A stretch of DNA of 45,445 nucleotides from an uncultured Opitutia bacterium. GTDB lineage: Bacteria > Verrucomicrobiota > Verrucomicrobiia > Opitutales > Opitutaceae. The DNA is taken from positions 1 to 45,445 of the forward strand of contig CAIMAQ010000045.1 of the NCBI GenBank assembly GCA_903839035.1. The letters run 5' to 3'. A program made the position numbers and the translations under genes. Under the pieces are notes generated by a model, which ran no database searches, was not told where the DNA came from, and saw only the letters and a list, made by a program, of their open reading frames with translations. Positions 34,837-42,864 of this stretch are shown here, piece after piece (the first letter of the stretch is position 1; each line of letters begins with the position of its first letter).

Positions 34837-35883
34837 ATGAGCCTCCAACTCGCGCTCGACACCCTCGCGCTGAAGCCCGTCCCGCGGTTTGCGCGCACGG
34901 AATACAGCCTCGAGTACCACCAGGCCAACAATCCGCTCGCCACGGCCCCTGGCGTTGACCCGGCGGCGGCCCCGCGCGCGCTCTACGCCAAGTGGGACCT
35001 GGATTTCCTCTGGACCACGGAGGACGGCCTGCGGGGCGACTGGGCGAAATTCGGCCGCTGCACCAACATGGGCCACGCCGAATATGCGGCCGACGGCAGC
35101 GACCTGCACCAGGCCACCCAGAGTCCGTTCCAGGACCCCGAGGAAGTCTGGGCGTTTGACGCCGTCAAGGAATACGGGCTGCCCACGATGGCGGAACAGG
35201 TCGCGGCCTACGAGGCCTGGCTGGGCGAAAAACGCCGCAACTTTCCCGACCAGCTCTGCCCCGGCGGTTACTACAAGACGATCGTGTCCGGCGCCATCCA
35301 GGCGTTCGGCTGGGACCTGCTGCTCGAGGCCGCGGCCGACCGCGACCGGATGGAGACGGTGTTCGACAGCTTTTTTCGCCGCACGCAGTTCCACATGAAC
35401 GCCTGGGCGCAGACCAGCGCGGAGGCGATTATCCAGCACGACGACTTTGTCTGGACCGCGGGCGCCTTCATGCGGCCCGACTACTACCGCGCGGTCATCA
35501 TCCCGCGTTATGCCGAGCTGTGGAAACCGCTCAAGCGTGCCGGTAAGAAGGTGCTGTTCTGTGCCGACGGGGATTTCCGGGAATTTGCCGCCGACATCGT
35601 CGCCGCGGGCGCAGACGGGCTGATCTTCGAGCCGGTGATGGACTTTGCCGAGATGACCGCAAAATACGGCCGGACCACCGTGCTGGTGGGCAGCGCCGTG
35701 GACTGCCGCGACCTGACGTTTGGGAAGTGGGAGACCGTGCGCGCCTCGATCGACCGCTCGCTCCAGTTGGCCCGGACGTGCCGCGCCGTGATCCTCGCCA
35801 CCGGCAACCACCTCCCGGCGAACATTCCCGCGGCGATGCTGGAACAGTACCGCGCGTACCTGGAGGAACACCGGCAACGCTGA
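34837..35883 (+). CDS. UroD-like methyltransferase-family barrel (11), CAD type
   Basis: A 348-residue protein. The N-terminal stretch is unlike the others (LKPVPRFARTEYSLEYHQ), while the second half has the superfamily pattern: IIQHDDFVWTAGAFMRPDYY, KVLFCADGDFREFAADIV, DGLIFEPVMDFAEMTAKYG, TVLVGSAVDCRDL and ILATGNHLPANIPAAMLEQY. The zinc-site position reads Cys-Ala-Asp. HDDFVWTxGxFMxPxxYR and GNHLPxNIP are shared with a group of uncharacterised UroD-like proteins from carbohydrate-degrading bacteria. It lies 12 bases after barrel (10) and is followed by a strong inverted repeat, which may reduce transcription into barrel (12). Its substrate is unknown. Confidence 0.78.
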   Translation: MSLQLALDTLALKPVPRFARTEYSLEYHQANNPLATAPGVDPAAAPRALYAKWDLDFLWTTEDGLRGDWAKFGRCTNMGHAEYAADGSDLHQATQSPFQDPEEVWAFDAVKEYGLPTMAEQVAAYEAWLGEKRRNFPDQLCPGGYYKTIVSGAIQAFGWDLLLEAAADRDRMETVFDSFFRRTQFHMNAWAQTSAEAIIQHDDFVWTAGAFMRPDYYRAVIIPRYAELWKPLKRAGKKVLFCADGDFREFAADIVAAGADGLIFEPVMDFAEMTAKYGRTTVLVGSAVDCRDLTFGKWETVRASIDRSLQLARTCRAVILATGNHLPANIPAAMLEQYRAYLEEHRQR

Positions 35884-35887
35884 ATTT

Positions 35888-35989
35888 TTCACGCAGAGAC
35901 GCAAAGCCGCTGAGACCAAGACAAACAACGAATTTTTAAACCCACCCTCCGTTGCTCCCAAGCTCCGCGGCTTTGCGCCTCTGCGTGAA
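35888..35989. repeat. Long-armed inverted repeat between barrels (11) and (12)
   Basis: Arms of 23 bases at 35888-35910 (TTCACGCAGAGACGCAAAGC...) and 35967-35989 are reverse complements with a single mismatch, separated by 56 bases. One of the best-conserved members of the dispersed intergenic inverted repeats. Confidence 0.85.
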
Positions 35990-36009
35990 CTATTTCCCTC
36001 CCAAAACCT

Positions 36010-37125
36010 ATGCGCTGGAACCGTGAACAATACCTCGACCTCATGACCTTCGGGGCCGCACCGCGGCCGATGTTCACCGAACTCTTCGGCCCGCTCATCG
36101 GGCTCGACGCCGAATGGCGCGCCCAAGGCGCGTCCGAGGCCGAGATCGCGATGACCGCGTTCGACTGGGACTACGTGCCCACGGTGTTCTGCGGCGGCTA
36201 CACCCACCTGCAGGGGCCGCCGTCCGTGGTGCTTGAGGACACTGCGGAGCGCCGCCTCGAGCGCGACTGCCTCGGCCGGGAAATGCTGCTCCTGAAGCAG
36301 ACCGCAACCATCCCGCTGCCGATGAATTTCCCGGTGAAGGACATGGATGACTGGCTGCGCGTGAAGCCGTTCTACACGTTCAACCCGGGCCGCATCCACT
36401 GGGATGAAATCGAGGCCGCGCGCCGCGCGCAGGCGGAAGGCAGCCTGGTGGTGGCGCACATGCCGGGGGCGTTCGACACCCCGCGCGACCTGATGGGCGA
36501 GGAGGTCGCCTGCCTCGCGTACTATGAGCAGCCCGAGCTGATGGCGGACATCCTGGCCACGATTTCCGACACGACGATGCGCGTGCTCGAGCCGATCAGT
36601 GAAACCCTGCAAATCGACCAGTTGATGGTGCACGAGGACTTTGCCGGAAAATCCGGCCCGCTCGTCGGGCCCGTGCAGATTAACGAATACTTCCAGCCCT
36701 ACTACCGCCGGGTCTGGGATCTGATGTCGTCCCGGGGCGCGCGCATCTTTGAGCAGGACACCGACGGTAACATCAACCCCGTCATCCCGGCGCTCCTCGA
36801 CTGTGGTCTCACCAGCATCTACCCGATGGAACCTGCGGCCGGCATGGATATTGTTGAAGTCCGGAAGACCTACGGCACGCGCCTTGCGATGCGCGGCGGT
36901 ATTGACAAGCATGTGCTGCGCCAGGACCGCGCGGCCATCCGCCGCGAGCTCGAGTACAAGCTCGCCCCGGCCCTGCGCACCGGCTGCGCGCTCGGGCTCG
37001 ACCACCGCATCCCCAACGGCACGCCGCTGGAAAACTACCGCTACTACGTCACGCTCGGCCGGGAAATCCTCGGCCTGCCGCCGCTCGACCCCGCCCGCAC
37101 CGGCTGGGCCCGCATGGCGATGTGA
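36010..37125 (+). CDS. UroD-like methyltransferase-family barrel (12), DTD type
   Basis: A 371-residue protein starting MRWNREQYLDLMTFGAAPRP. Core motifs are DQLMVHEDFAGKSGPLVGPV, ARIFEQDTDGNINPVIPALL, TSIYPMEPAAGMDIVEVRK, RLAMRGGIDKHVL and LGLDHRIPNGTPLENYRYY. As in barrel (10) the metal-site position reads Asp-Thr-Asp, and the final LDHRIPNGT replaces the HxxPP ending of barrels (4) and (5). It is the last barrel of the cluster and is followed after 51 bases by an SGNH hydrolase on the same strand. The inverted repeat just upstream suggests partly independent expression. The likely role is methyl transfer or methyl-group binding within the corrinoid system; no substrate can be named. Confidence 0.82.
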   Translation: MRWNREQYLDLMTFGAAPRPMFTELFGPLIGLDAEWRAQGASEAEIAMTAFDWDYVPTVFCGGYTHLQGPPSVVLEDTAERRLERDCLGREMLLLKQTATIPLPMNFPVKDMDDWLRVKPFYTFNPGRIHWDEIEAARRAQAEGSLVVAHMPGAFDTPRDLMGEEVACLAYYEQPELMADILATISDTTMRVLEPISETLQIDQLMVHEDFAGKSGPLVGPVQINEYFQPYYRRVWDLMSSRGARIFEQDTDGNINPVIPALLDCGLTSIYPMEPAAGMDIVEVRKTYGTRLAMRGGIDKHVLRQDRAAIRRELEYKLAPALRTGCALGLDHRIPNGTPLENYRYYVTLGREILGLPPLDPARTGWARMAM

Positions 37126-37176
37126 GGCTGGCGTTCGGGCGCCCAGTCCTGCTTGGCTGCAGCGCCCAATTTCCCC

Positions 37177-38295
37177 ATGTCCCCTGCCTCCAACCCGATT
37201 GACCAACTAGGCCCGGTGATCCGCCCCCGCGGCGCCCTCGACCGGACCCGCGCCGCGCTGGCCGGCGGCCGGCTGACCGTGGGCTTTCTCGGCGGATCCA
37301 TCTCGGCCCCCGGTCCCTCCTGGCCCGGTCCGCTGGTCGCTTGGCTGGCCGATACCTTTCCGGGAGTGCGGCTGGCCGTCGAGAATGCCGCGATCGGCGC
37401 GACCGGCAGTGAACTGGCGGCGGTCCGCGTGCAATCCGAGATCCTCGATCGCGGCTGTGACCTCGTCTTCGTCGAATATGCCGTGAACGACTTTGGCACG
37501 CCGGCGGCGCGGCGCGCGCGCACCCGCGAGGGCCTGCTCCGGCAACTGTTGCGTGTCGGGACGTGCGACGTGGTTGTGGTCTATACTTACAGCCCCGACC
37601 TGCAGACGGACATGTTTGCCGGCCGGGTGCCGGCCTCGATCGCCGACTTTGAGCAGCTGGCGGAACACTACGGCCTCAGTTCCGTGTGGATGGGTCTGCA
37701 GGGGCTGCGCGAGGTGCGGCGCGGGCTCATGCGCTGGGAGGAATGGCTCCCGGACGGCCTGCACCCGACCGAACGCGGCAGCCTCTGCTACGCGCAGGCG
37801 GTGATGGCTTTTCTGGCCGAGGGCCTCGCAAAGGGCGGCCCGGCGGCCGGCGTATCCCGCCCGCCGCAGCGGCCTGCAGCGCTCGTCCCGGGCGCGTGGG
37901 AACGCGTCCGCTTGCTCCCGCTGGCCACGCTTAACTGGACTGGACCATGGACGCTGCGGCGCTGGACAAGCTGCCCCGGCATCACGCAGGTCCTCATGAC
38001 GGTCGCACCGGGGGCCGGACTGCGCGTGGATTTCGCCGGGCGCGGACTCCTGCTGGCCTTCGACTTTGGCAAGGCGTCGGGCGAAATCCGTTACCGCCTC
38101 GATGGTGGCGCCTGGGAGGAATCGCAGCGCGACTGTCCCTCGTGGGCGGGCGAGGCAGGCTGGCTGCGTCCGCTGGTCATCACCGAGGACCTGGCGCCCG
38201 GGCCACACCGGTTTGAGCTGGAGACGCTGCCGGGTCCGGGTTCGGCGGGCCGGGGTTCGCGCACCGCGCTTGGGCTCGTCGGCGTGATCGAGTGA
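37177..38295 (+). CDS. SGNH/GDSL-family hydrolase with C-terminal sandwich domain
   Basis: A 372-residue probable esterase without an evident signal peptide. The SGNH blocks are visible: nucleophile Ser41 in GFLGGSISAP (block I), Gly in AAIGATGSEL (block II), Asn in VEYAVNDFG (block III), and Asp193/His196 in LPDGLHPTE (block V). The C-terminal 150 residues (TSCPGITQVLMTV to the end) look like a beta-sandwich accessory domain, as in carbohydrate esterases. Family members remove acetyl or other acyl groups from sugars; here it follows the barrel cluster and may share its transcript, hinting that the methylated substrates could be decorated carbohydrates. The ATG at 37177 is used; a TTG at 37153 is less likely. 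Confidence 0.82.
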   Translation: MSPASNPIDQLGPVIRPRGALDRTRAALAGGRLTVGFLGGSISAPGPSWPGPLVAWLADTFPGVRLAVENAAIGATGSELAAVRVQSEILDRGCDLVFVEYAVNDFGTPAARRARTREGLLRQLLRVGTCDVVVVYTYSPDLQTDMFAGRVPASIADFEQLAEHYGLSSVWMGLQGLREVRRGLMRWEEWLPDGLHPTERGSLCYAQAVMAFLAEGLAKGGPAAGVSRPPQRPAALVPGAWERVRLLPLATLNWTGPWTLRRWTSCPGITQVLMTVAPGAGLRVDFAGRGLLLAFDFGKASGEIRYRLDGGAWEESQRDCPSWAGEAGWLRPLVITEDLAPGPHRFELETLPGPGSAGRGSRTALGLVGVIE

Positions 38296-38314
38296 GCCGG
38301 CGGGCCTGGCGGGG

Positions 38315-38791
38315 TCAGTACTTCAGGCCGACTTTTTTGTAGACCTTGCTCAGCAGCCACGCGGGGCCGATGAGCAGGAACAGCACGTCCTTCAGGAAGG
38401 ACGGCTTTTTGCCCTCGATCTGGTGGCCGATGAACTGGCCGATCCAGGCGAGGACGAAGATGACGGCGCAGATTTTCCAGACCGGCCAGGGCGCCATCAT
38501 CTCGAAGCGCAGGTGCACGGTCTGGCAGACGGTCATGAAGCCGAGCATCCCGATCGCGAGGGGCAGCGAAAGCCAGGCGTAGAACAGGGTCGTGAGGGCG
38601 ATGGCCACGATGGACCAGTTGAACCACGGCAGGCTCGTTTCCCACGCGTTGGGCGTCGGGATTTCCCAGATGAAACCGAGCCCGCTGAAGAAAATGAGCG
38701 GCACGCAAATCCAGTGGATCACCTCGTTGGCGTGATCCTGGTGGCTCTCGCCGTACTCGGCGAACCACTGGTCGGCGGATTTCCTGAGCAT
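38315..38791 (-). CDS. Mpo1-like protein (DUF962 / YGL010w family)
   Basis: A 158-residue membrane protein with about four hydrophobic segments. The start MLRKSADQWFAEYGESHQDHANEVIHWICVPLI has the conserved H-x(n)-N-x-x-IHW-x-x-VP pattern of the DUF962 family, and the middle QFIGHQIEGKKPSFLKDVLF has the G-H-x-x-E-x-K-P block. The yeast member Mpo1 is an Fe(II) dioxygenase that shortens 2-hydroxy fatty acids by alpha-oxidation; whether bacterial members do the same is unknown. The inner ATG complementary to 38789-38791 is preferred because the conserved region begins right there; the upstream ATG would add 19 unrelated residues. It converges with the SGNH gene and lies 62 bases after the TonB-domain gene on the same strand. 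Confidence 0.85.
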   Translation of the reverse strand: MLRKSADQWFAEYGESHQDHANEVIHWICVPLIFFSGLGFIWEIPTPNAWETSLPWFNWSIVAIALTTLFYAWLSLPLAIGMLGFMTVCQTVHLRFEMMAPWPVWKICAVIFVLAWIGQFIGHQIEGKKPSFLKDVLFLLIGPAWLLSKVYKKVGLKY

Positions 38792-38853
38792 GAGGTGACT
38801 TGAGACGGGGCCCGGGAGTTTGGCGACGGCGGAGTTTCCGGGTCGCATGGGAC

Positions 38854-39747
38854 TCAGAACTGCAGCGGTACCCGGACGCGGAAGAACACGGGCTGGCCGG
38901 CCTTGAGCTTGGGCAAAAAGAGCCAGCCGCTCAGCGCCTGAATCACGCTCTCCCGGGCGCTGTCGTCGGCGATCATGCCGGCGTCCACGTTGGAGACGGT
39001 GCCGTCTTCCATGACGCTGAGTTCCACGGTCACCTCGCCGGTCGGCAGCACGGCGGTGGACTGGAAAATTGGGCTGGGGGTGAAGGCCGGGACGAGCTCG
39101 TGGTCGGCGTTGGGAAATTTCTTTACGTACGACTCCACGGCCTTGGCGAGGCGGGCGCGGTCCCGCTGGGCATAATAACTCCAGGCCAGGGCCAGGTCGG
39201 GAGTCCGGACCTCGCGCCCCTCATCGTCAAAGATCTGCGCAAAAAAGGCCGGCTCGTTCACGCTGGGCATCTGGTGCACCTCCAGCTTGACCTTGACCGG
39301 CTTGCCGGCCGGCAGCTCGGGCAGATCGTGCACGATGATTTCACCAAAACCGACCGTGGTCGCGATCGCGATGGTGATAAACCCGTGCTTGATCGTTTTC
39401 CGGGCCGTCATCGGCACCTCGAAGGTGATCGTCGCGCTGATGCCGCCCTCCCGGTCGTTGAAATAATGATCGCCCAGCACGTGCATCTGGAATTTTCCGC
39501 TCAAGCTGCGGGGTGTCTGCACAAAATTGTCACTGTAGCCGTTGGCGTTCTCGAGGAAGTAGAGGGGCTTGGAGCGGATCAGCGTCTCGTGGCCGTCCAC
39601 GATCACATACGGGTCGTCGCGGTGCACGCGGACCACCTCCAGCATCTTATCCCTGTATTTGACGCGGAGCACGGTCGGGTGCGGGGGCGCGGCGATCAGG
39701 CCGGGCGCGAGGAGGCAAAAACCAAGCAGCAGGGGGGTGGTTTTCAT
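38854..39747 (-). CDS. Secreted protein with a C-terminal TonB-like domain
   Basis: A 297-residue protein with a clear signal peptide (MKTTPLLLGFCLLAPGLIAAP). The middle part (about 30-215) is not recognised; it contains a run of beta-rich sequence. The last 80 residues (FTPSPIFQSTAVLPTGEVTVELSV... SGWLFLPKLKAGQPVFFRVRV) follow the TonB C-terminal pattern with the W-x-F-x-P close. There is no membrane anchor or proline-rich span, so it probably stays in the periplasm or on the outer membrane. It resembles one unit of the triple protein at 11506-12564. The start is the ATG complementary to 39745-39747. It is divergent from the enolase-like gene and upstream of the Mpo1-like gene. Confidence 0.72.
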   Translation of the reverse strand: MKTTPLLLGFCLLAPGLIAAPPHPTVLRVKYRDKMLEVVRVHRDDPYVIVDGHETLIRSKPLYFLENANGYSDNFVQTPRSLSGKFQMHVLGDHYFNDREGGISATITFEVPMTARKTIKHGFITIAIATTVGFGEIIVHDLPELPAGKPVKVKLEVHQMPSVNEPAFFAQIFDDEGREVRTPDLALAWSYYAQRDRARLAKAVESYVKKFPNADHELVPAFTPSPIFQSTAVLPTGEVTVELSVMEDGTVSNVDAGMIADDSARESVIQALSGWLFLPKLKAGQPVFFRVRVPLQF

Positions 39748-39819
39748 GGGGAATAGAGTCCGGGGGATGAAAGCACCGGCAGGATTGTTTAAACCAATTC
39801 ACCTGTCCAGCCTCCGGCC

Positions 39820-41229
39820 ATGATTCAACTCCGTCACGCCGAACTCTTCCGGATCCAGCTGCGCGCGCGGATGCCGTTTCGCTATGGAATCGTGACGATG
39901 ACGGAGGTGCCGCACGTGATCCTGCGGCTGACGTTCGAGCTCGACGGGAAAACCCACGAGGGGCTCGCGGCGGATCACCTGCCGCCGAAGTGGTTTACCA
40001 AGGACCCGAGCCGGGCGCTCGCCGAGGAAATCGACGAGATGCTGGTCGTGATCCGGGCGGCGGTGGCCAGCGCGCGGACGATCCGGGCGGAGACGCCGTT
40101 CCAGTTCTGGCAGCAGCTGTATGCCGCGCAGGGCTCCTGGGGTGCCGCGCACAAGATCCCGCCGCTGCTCGCGCATTTCGGAACATCGCTGGTGGAGCGG
40201 GCGTTGCTGGACGCATTTTGCCGCTCAGTCGGGCTTTCGTTCGCCGTGGCGCTGCGGGAAAACCGCCTCGGCGTGGACCTGGGCGCGCTGCACCCGCAAC
40301 TGGCGGGCACCGCGGCGCGCGACTGGCTGCCGGCGCCGCCGCCGATGGAGGTGTTTGCGCGGCACACGGTGGGGCTGGTGGATTCGATCGAGGAGTCCGA
40401 GATCACCGCGGCCGACCGTGTACACGACGGGCTGCCCCAGTCCCTCGCGGCGTGCGTGAAATTTTACGGGTTGCGCCACTTCAAAATCAAAATTGACGCG
40501 GACGTGGCGCGGGCGAAGGAGCGGCTGCTGAAGATCGCGGCAGTGCTCGAGCGCGAGTGCGGCGGGGACTACGCGTTCTCGCTCGATGGCAACGAGAGCT
40601 TCCGCGACCCGGCGGTGTTTGCGGCGCAGATGCGCGCGCTGCTGGCCGAACCGGCGCTGCGGAAATTCTGGCCGAAGCTGCTCTTCATCGAGCAGCCGCT
40701 GCACCGCGACGTGGCACTGACGCCCGCAGCCGACTGGGCGGCGTGGCCGGAACGCCCGCCGATCATCATCGACGAGTCCGACGCCGAGCTCGGCAGCCTG
40801 CCGGCGGCGCTCGCGCTGGGTTACGCCGGGACGAGCCACAAGAACTGCAAGGGCATCTTCAAGGGCGTGGGTCACGCCTGCCTGCTCGCGCTGCGTCGCT
40901 CGGCGGGGTTGCCGGCGATGCTCAGCGGCGAGGACCTGACGAATGTCGGGCCGGTGGCGTTGCTGCAGGACCTCGCGGTGGCGGCGGTGCTCGGCGTGAC
41001 GAGCATCGAGCGCAACGGCCATCATTACTTCACCGGGCTCGCGCAGTTTCCCGTTGCGATCCAGGAATTCATCCTCGCGCACCACAGCGACCTTTACACT
41101 CGCAGCCCCGCCGGCTGGCCGCGGCTCGACGTGAAGGCAGGGAAAATCCAACTCGGCACGGTGCTTCGCGCGCCCTTCGGCTGCGCAGTGGGGCTGGACC
41201 TGTCCGCGCTGGAGCGCGTGGAACTGTAG
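39820..41229 (+). CDS. Enolase-superfamily enzyme (mandelate racemase/muconate-lactonizing type)
   Basis: A 469-residue enzyme that would take a proton from the carbon next to a carboxylate, using Mg2+. The catalytic residues are visible: Lys222 and Lys224 in HFKIKID, metal ligands Asp256 (SLDGNE), Glu291 (FIEQP) and Asp318/Glu319 (IIDESD), and a second lysine region at SHKNCKG (341-344). The barrel is preceded by an unusually long cap with an insertion around 130-200. The spacing and the KNCKG end are unlike well-known dehydratases; acid-sugar dehydration or racemisation is plausible but not shown. The stop codon TAG lies inside the inverted repeat at 41226-41279. Possible partners are the sugar enzymes in this part of the window. 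Confidence 0.82.
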   Translation: MIQLRHAELFRIQLRARMPFRYGIVTMTEVPHVILRLTFELDGKTHEGLAADHLPPKWFTKDPSRALAEEIDEMLVVIRAAVASARTIRAETPFQFWQQLYAAQGSWGAAHKIPPLLAHFGTSLVERALLDAFCRSVGLSFAVALRENRLGVDLGALHPQLAGTAARDWLPAPPPMEVFARHTVGLVDSIEESEITAADRVHDGLPQSLAACVKFYGLRHFKIKIDADVARAKERLLKIAAVLERECGGDYAFSLDGNESFRDPAVFAAQMRALLAEPALRKFWPKLLFIEQPLHRDVALTPAADWAAWPERPPIIIDESDAELGSLPAALALGYAGTSHKNCKGIFKGVGHACLLALRRSAGLPAMLSGEDLTNVGPVALLQDLAVAAVLGVTSIERNGHHYFTGLAQFPVAIQEFILAHHSDLYTRSPAGWPRLDVKAGKIQLGTVLRAPFGCAVGLDLSALERVEL

Positions 41230-41279
41230 GTCGGGCTTTACGCCCGACGTGCAGATATCGGGTGTAAAGCCCGACCTAC
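41226..41279. repeat. Long-armed inverted repeat between convergent genes
   Basis: Arms of 22 bases at 41226-41247 (GTAGGTCGGGCTTTACGCCC...) and 41258-41279 differ at one position, with a 10-base loop. It supplies the stop codon of the enolase-like gene and lies 9 bases from the stop of the convergent trehalase-like gene, so it may terminate both. Confidence 0.88.
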
Positions 41280-41288
41280 GGGCGTCGC

Positions 41289-42575
41289 TCAGACGGACTC
41301 GAGCACCTCGATGGCGTGCACGCAGCCGCCGGCGGTCCAGCCCATCATGTGCGGCATCTTGTATTCGTCGGCGACGTCGATGCGGCCGGTCAGGGCGTTG
41401 TATTTTTCCCAAAGCTGGCCGGTGGTGGCGAGGTTGCGGGCGCAGGTCAGGACGTATTTTTCCGCGATCCGCCGGGCTTCAGCTTTAAAACCGTGGCGCA
41501 GCAGGCCGATGATCGCGGCGGTCTGCAGCGGCGGCCAGGCGTTGGGGGCGTCCCACTGGTAGGTGTTGGCGGAGGTGTTGCTCCCCTCGGCACAGGTCAT
41601 CACGCCATGCGCGCGTTCGACGAGCGGGAGATTGCGGGCGAGCGCAGCGGCTTGCGCGTCGGAACAGATGCCCGACCACAACGCGAAATACGGGGCCGCG
41701 GAGACAACGCGACCGGGGCGCCGGTTGGCCCAGTCGTAGTCGAAATAGAACCCCCTGGCCTCGTCCCAGAGATACTCATTCACGAGGGCGCGGCGGCGGG
41801 CGGCGCGCTCGCGCCAGACTGGTTCGGCGTCGGCGTGGCCGAGCTCGCGGGCGAAATCGCCGGCAATGGTTTCGAACTGGTAGAGGATCGCGTTCGTGTC
41901 CACCGGGTTGAAATCCGCCGCGTGCTGGTTGAAGCGCGGGTTGAAGTCCCACACCTCGCATTCCGCCATCTTGTGGTGGAGATAGCGGAGGCGCGCGACA
42001 GGATCGGCGGGAATGTCGGCCAGGCGGGGTTTGATGACCTCGTAGAAGTGGGCGAGCGTGACGGGGTCGGCGAAGTTGCCGCAGGTGGCGAGGCCGTTGG
42101 GGGCGAGCCGCAGGGCCATCCAGAAGGCATATTCCTTCACGAGGGCGGCATAAGCGCGGGCGAGCCAGGTGCGGTCCTGGGAGTGAGCGTAGATCTCCTG
42201 GAACAGCACGGCGGAAACCGGGATCTGGCTGCGGTTGAGCGCGATCTTGACGGAGATGTTGGGCGCGAAGCCGAAGCGATCGAGAACGTAGATGATGTTT
42301 TCGGCGTTGTTGAGCGCCTGGTCGAAACGGCCCTGCCGAATGAGGCCGAGGTTGGTGAAGTAGGTGTCCCAGTAGAAGAAGAGCCACATGGTCGGGTCCG
42401 TGGACGGGACGGTGTGGGGACGGGGCAGGGAGATCTCCTTGGCGGTCTCCTCGCGGGACACGCGGAAGGTCTTTTCCCAGTTGGCGTCGATGTACGAACG
42501 CGTGGCGGCAATGGCGTCGGCGAGATTCAAGCCGGCGATGAAGAGCAGGGAACAGACCGGAGGCAATTCCGGCAA
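41289..42575 (-). CDS. Trehalase-like glycoside hydrolase (GH37 family)
   Basis: A 428-residue (alpha/alpha)6-barrel enzyme expected to hydrolyse trehalose or another alpha-linked glucoside by inversion. Trehalase signatures are visible: FFYWDTYFTNLGL (variant of signature 1) and QWDAPNAWPPLQ (signature 2). The general acid corresponds to Asp210 in CEVWDFNPRF and the base to Glu390 in LWEKYNA. It is shorter than E. coli TreA and starts without a clear signal peptide. The start is uncertain: the TTG complementary to 42573-42575 gives a weakly hydrophobic N terminus, and the first ATG would cut into the conserved barrel. It converges with the enolase-like gene. A close relative acting on a different alpha-glucoside is possible. 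Confidence 0.82.
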   Translation of the reverse strand: MPELPPVCSLLFIAGLNLADAIAATRSYIDANWEKTFRVSREETAKEISLPRPHTVPSTDPTMWLFFYWDTYFTNLGLIRQGRFDQALNNAENIIYVLDRFGFAPNISVKIALNRSQIPVSAVLFQEIYAHSQDRTWLARAYAALVKEYAFWMALRLAPNGLATCGNFADPVTLAHFYEVIKPRLADIPADPVARLRYLHHKMAECEVWDFNPRFNQHAADFNPVDTNAILYQFETIAGDFARELGHADAEPVWRERAARRRALVNEYLWDEARGFYFDYDWANRRPGRVVSAAPYFALWSGICSDAQAAALARNLPLVERAHGVMTCAEGSNTSANTYQWDAPNAWPPLQTAAIIGLLRHGFKAEARRIAEKYVLTCARNLATTGQLWEKYNALTGRIDVADEYKMPHMMGWTAGGCVHAIEVLESV

Positions 42576-42864
42576 AATGAACGTTCGGTGCGGGCTCGCC
42601 GCCGGTTCCGTCCGGCTCCCCGGCTTCCGTTGAGATCCAGCAACCCAGCCGCACGCCCGGTCTCGGCATGGGCAGACTGGAGACCGTCCTCCCGGCCGCT
42701 GATCCTGACTCTATGGGCGGGGAAACGTTGCCTTGGTCTCATTTTCTATCCGCCCCCATCCGGCCTTAGTCGTGGTTTTTATGGCAGACGGTCGGGCAAG
42801 AAGAACAACCTTGCCCATCGCGGCCGGGCTTGCTTTTTGGCGCGACCTATTCGGGTTCACCGCC

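Noticed and set aside
20028-37125. UroD-like genes as heme-pathway uroporphyrinogen decarboxylases (hemE)
   Set aside because: Twelve diverged copies lie beside a corrinoid protein and its activator, and the metal-site and N-terminal patterns match the methyltransferase side of the superfamily.
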